Of a stretch of 64,000 nucleotides of DNA, positions 63,547 through 64,000 are shown piece by piece. A program made the position numbers and the translations under genes. Under the pieces are notes generated by a model. It ran no database searches and was not told the DNA's origin. It was given only the letters and a program-made list of their open reading frames with translations. This stretch comes from Aneurinibacillus sp. Ricciae_BoGa-3 (GTDB lineage Bacteria; Bacillota; Bacilli; Aneurinibacillales; Aneurinibacillaceae), in the NCBI RefSeq assembly GCF_028421645.1, contig NZ_CP116887.1:4585501-4649500 (forward strand). The letters are read 5' to 3'. Within the stretch, counting starts at the first letter, position 1. Every line of letters starts with the position of its first letter.

Positions 63547-64000
63547 CTACGGAATGGTTTGATTAGAAAATCGACGAATCCAAACGGTAGATGTTTTCCA
63601 TAAAGCAGCTTTGAGCCATCGACTAATCTGAAGGACATTCTTTTTGCTGTTTGTCTCAAGTTGAACCAATACATGCAAACAATATACAATGAGTGCTGAA
63701 AAAATTTGATTTTGTATGGCTTTTTCACTCATCCCATAAAATTGCTTGATCATTACGTGCTGCTTTAGCCATTTGAAAAACAATTCAATGGCCCATCTAG
63801 ATCGGTAGATTTCACTGATTTCCTCAGCACTTATATCGAAACGATTCGTGATCAGGCGAAGCTGGTTTCCTTTGGTATCCACGACTTCCAAAAGTCGAAA
63901 GACGTTTTCTGTCCGATTCTGCGTCGTACCGATACACACCATTCGGTCTGATAAAACGGTACTTTCCTTCGGAAGAGAGAAGGAATAGATCTCACGGATG
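63547..64000 (-). CDS. IS4 family transposase, C-terminal part (runs off the window)
   Basis: The frame is open from the window edge (IREIYSFSLPKESTVLSDRM) to TGA at 63547. It holds the IS4 signature YRSRWAIELFFKWLKQH (the Y-(2)R-(3)E-(6)K motif, including the third catalytic acidic residue), then KAIQNQIFSALIVYCLHVLV and the tail ISRWLKAALWKTSTVW. The N-terminal catalytic Asp residues lie outside the window. An intact element cannot be proven. Confidence 0.85.
   Translation of the reverse strand, partial: IREIYSFSLPKESTVLSDRMVCIGTTQNRTENVFRLLEVVDTKGNQLRLITNRFDISAEEISEIYRSRWAIELFFKWLKQHVMIKQFYGMSEKAIQNQIFSALIVYCLHVLVQLETNSKKNVLQISRWLKAALWKTSTVWIRRFSNQTIP

Overview
The window is chromosomal DNA of a motile, naturally competent, S-layer-bearing member of the Bacillota. 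Gene content and order fit the Aneurinibacillus/Brevibacillus side of Paenibacillales best (hag-csrA-fliW-yviE-flgL-flgK-flgN-flgM-yvyF next to comF, degS-degU, an S-box before metK, S-layer proteins). The genus is an inference. No rRNA or tRNA gene was seen.

Layout. 1-7.3 kb: late flagellar operon on the minus strand, from a Maf-type flagellin glycosyltransferase fragment and flagellin to FlgM and YvyF. The flagellin leader carries a SigD promoter and a CsrA hairpin. 7.4-11.4 kb: tpx, a decayed coiled-coil gene, comFC, comFA and an AbrB-like regulator. 11.5-15.9 kb: small proteins of unknown role (two paralogous TPR/tail-anchor proteins, a coiled-coil protein), an SDR39U1-type epimerase and an unusual soluble chemoreceptor. 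15.9-21.8 kb: degU-degS, metK with SAM-I riboswitch, an exported protein and a CtpB-like protease. 22-25.5 kb: MBOAT/SGNH acyl-transfer pair and an alpha/beta hydrolase. 25.6-30.2 kb: a TnpB element inserted at the end of an SLH gene, an S-layer assembly protein, a sigma factor and a ComK-like regulator. 30.3-43.4 kb: BPL_N protein plus APC permease, chemoreceptor, GGDEF-EAL protein, PAS histidine kinase, LysM-NlpC/P60 hydrolase, DMT and MFS transporters and a polysaccharide deacetylase. 43.8-64 kb: accessory DNA with two IS110 elements, a second deacetylase, secreted proteins, a lipase, a second chemoreceptor, ComFB, HD-GYP, an enolase-superfamily enzyme, IS3, a plasmid-like remnant, and IS4.

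The most notable item is a complete-looking miniature type V-F CRISPR-Cas locus on the minus strand (about 60.85-62.5 kb). It has a 452-residue Cas12f1-like nuclease with D227/E326/D401, a tracrRNA overlapping the 3' end of the gene, and a tiny array with two 29-31 nt repeats around one 36-nt spacer. It has no cas1/cas2 and sits beside a plasmid-type DNA-binding gene with ATGCTAGCAT iterons, so it probably arrived on a plasmid.

A second theme is single-base indels in homopolymers. maf, flgL, tnpB and one IS110 transposase are each broken by one missing base in an A/T/G run. These are assembly errors, slipped-strand switches, or real decay. DegU, ComK-like, ComFA, ComFC and ComFB together point to a competence programme. 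CsrA/FliW/FlgM point to standard Bacillus-type control of late flagellar genes.
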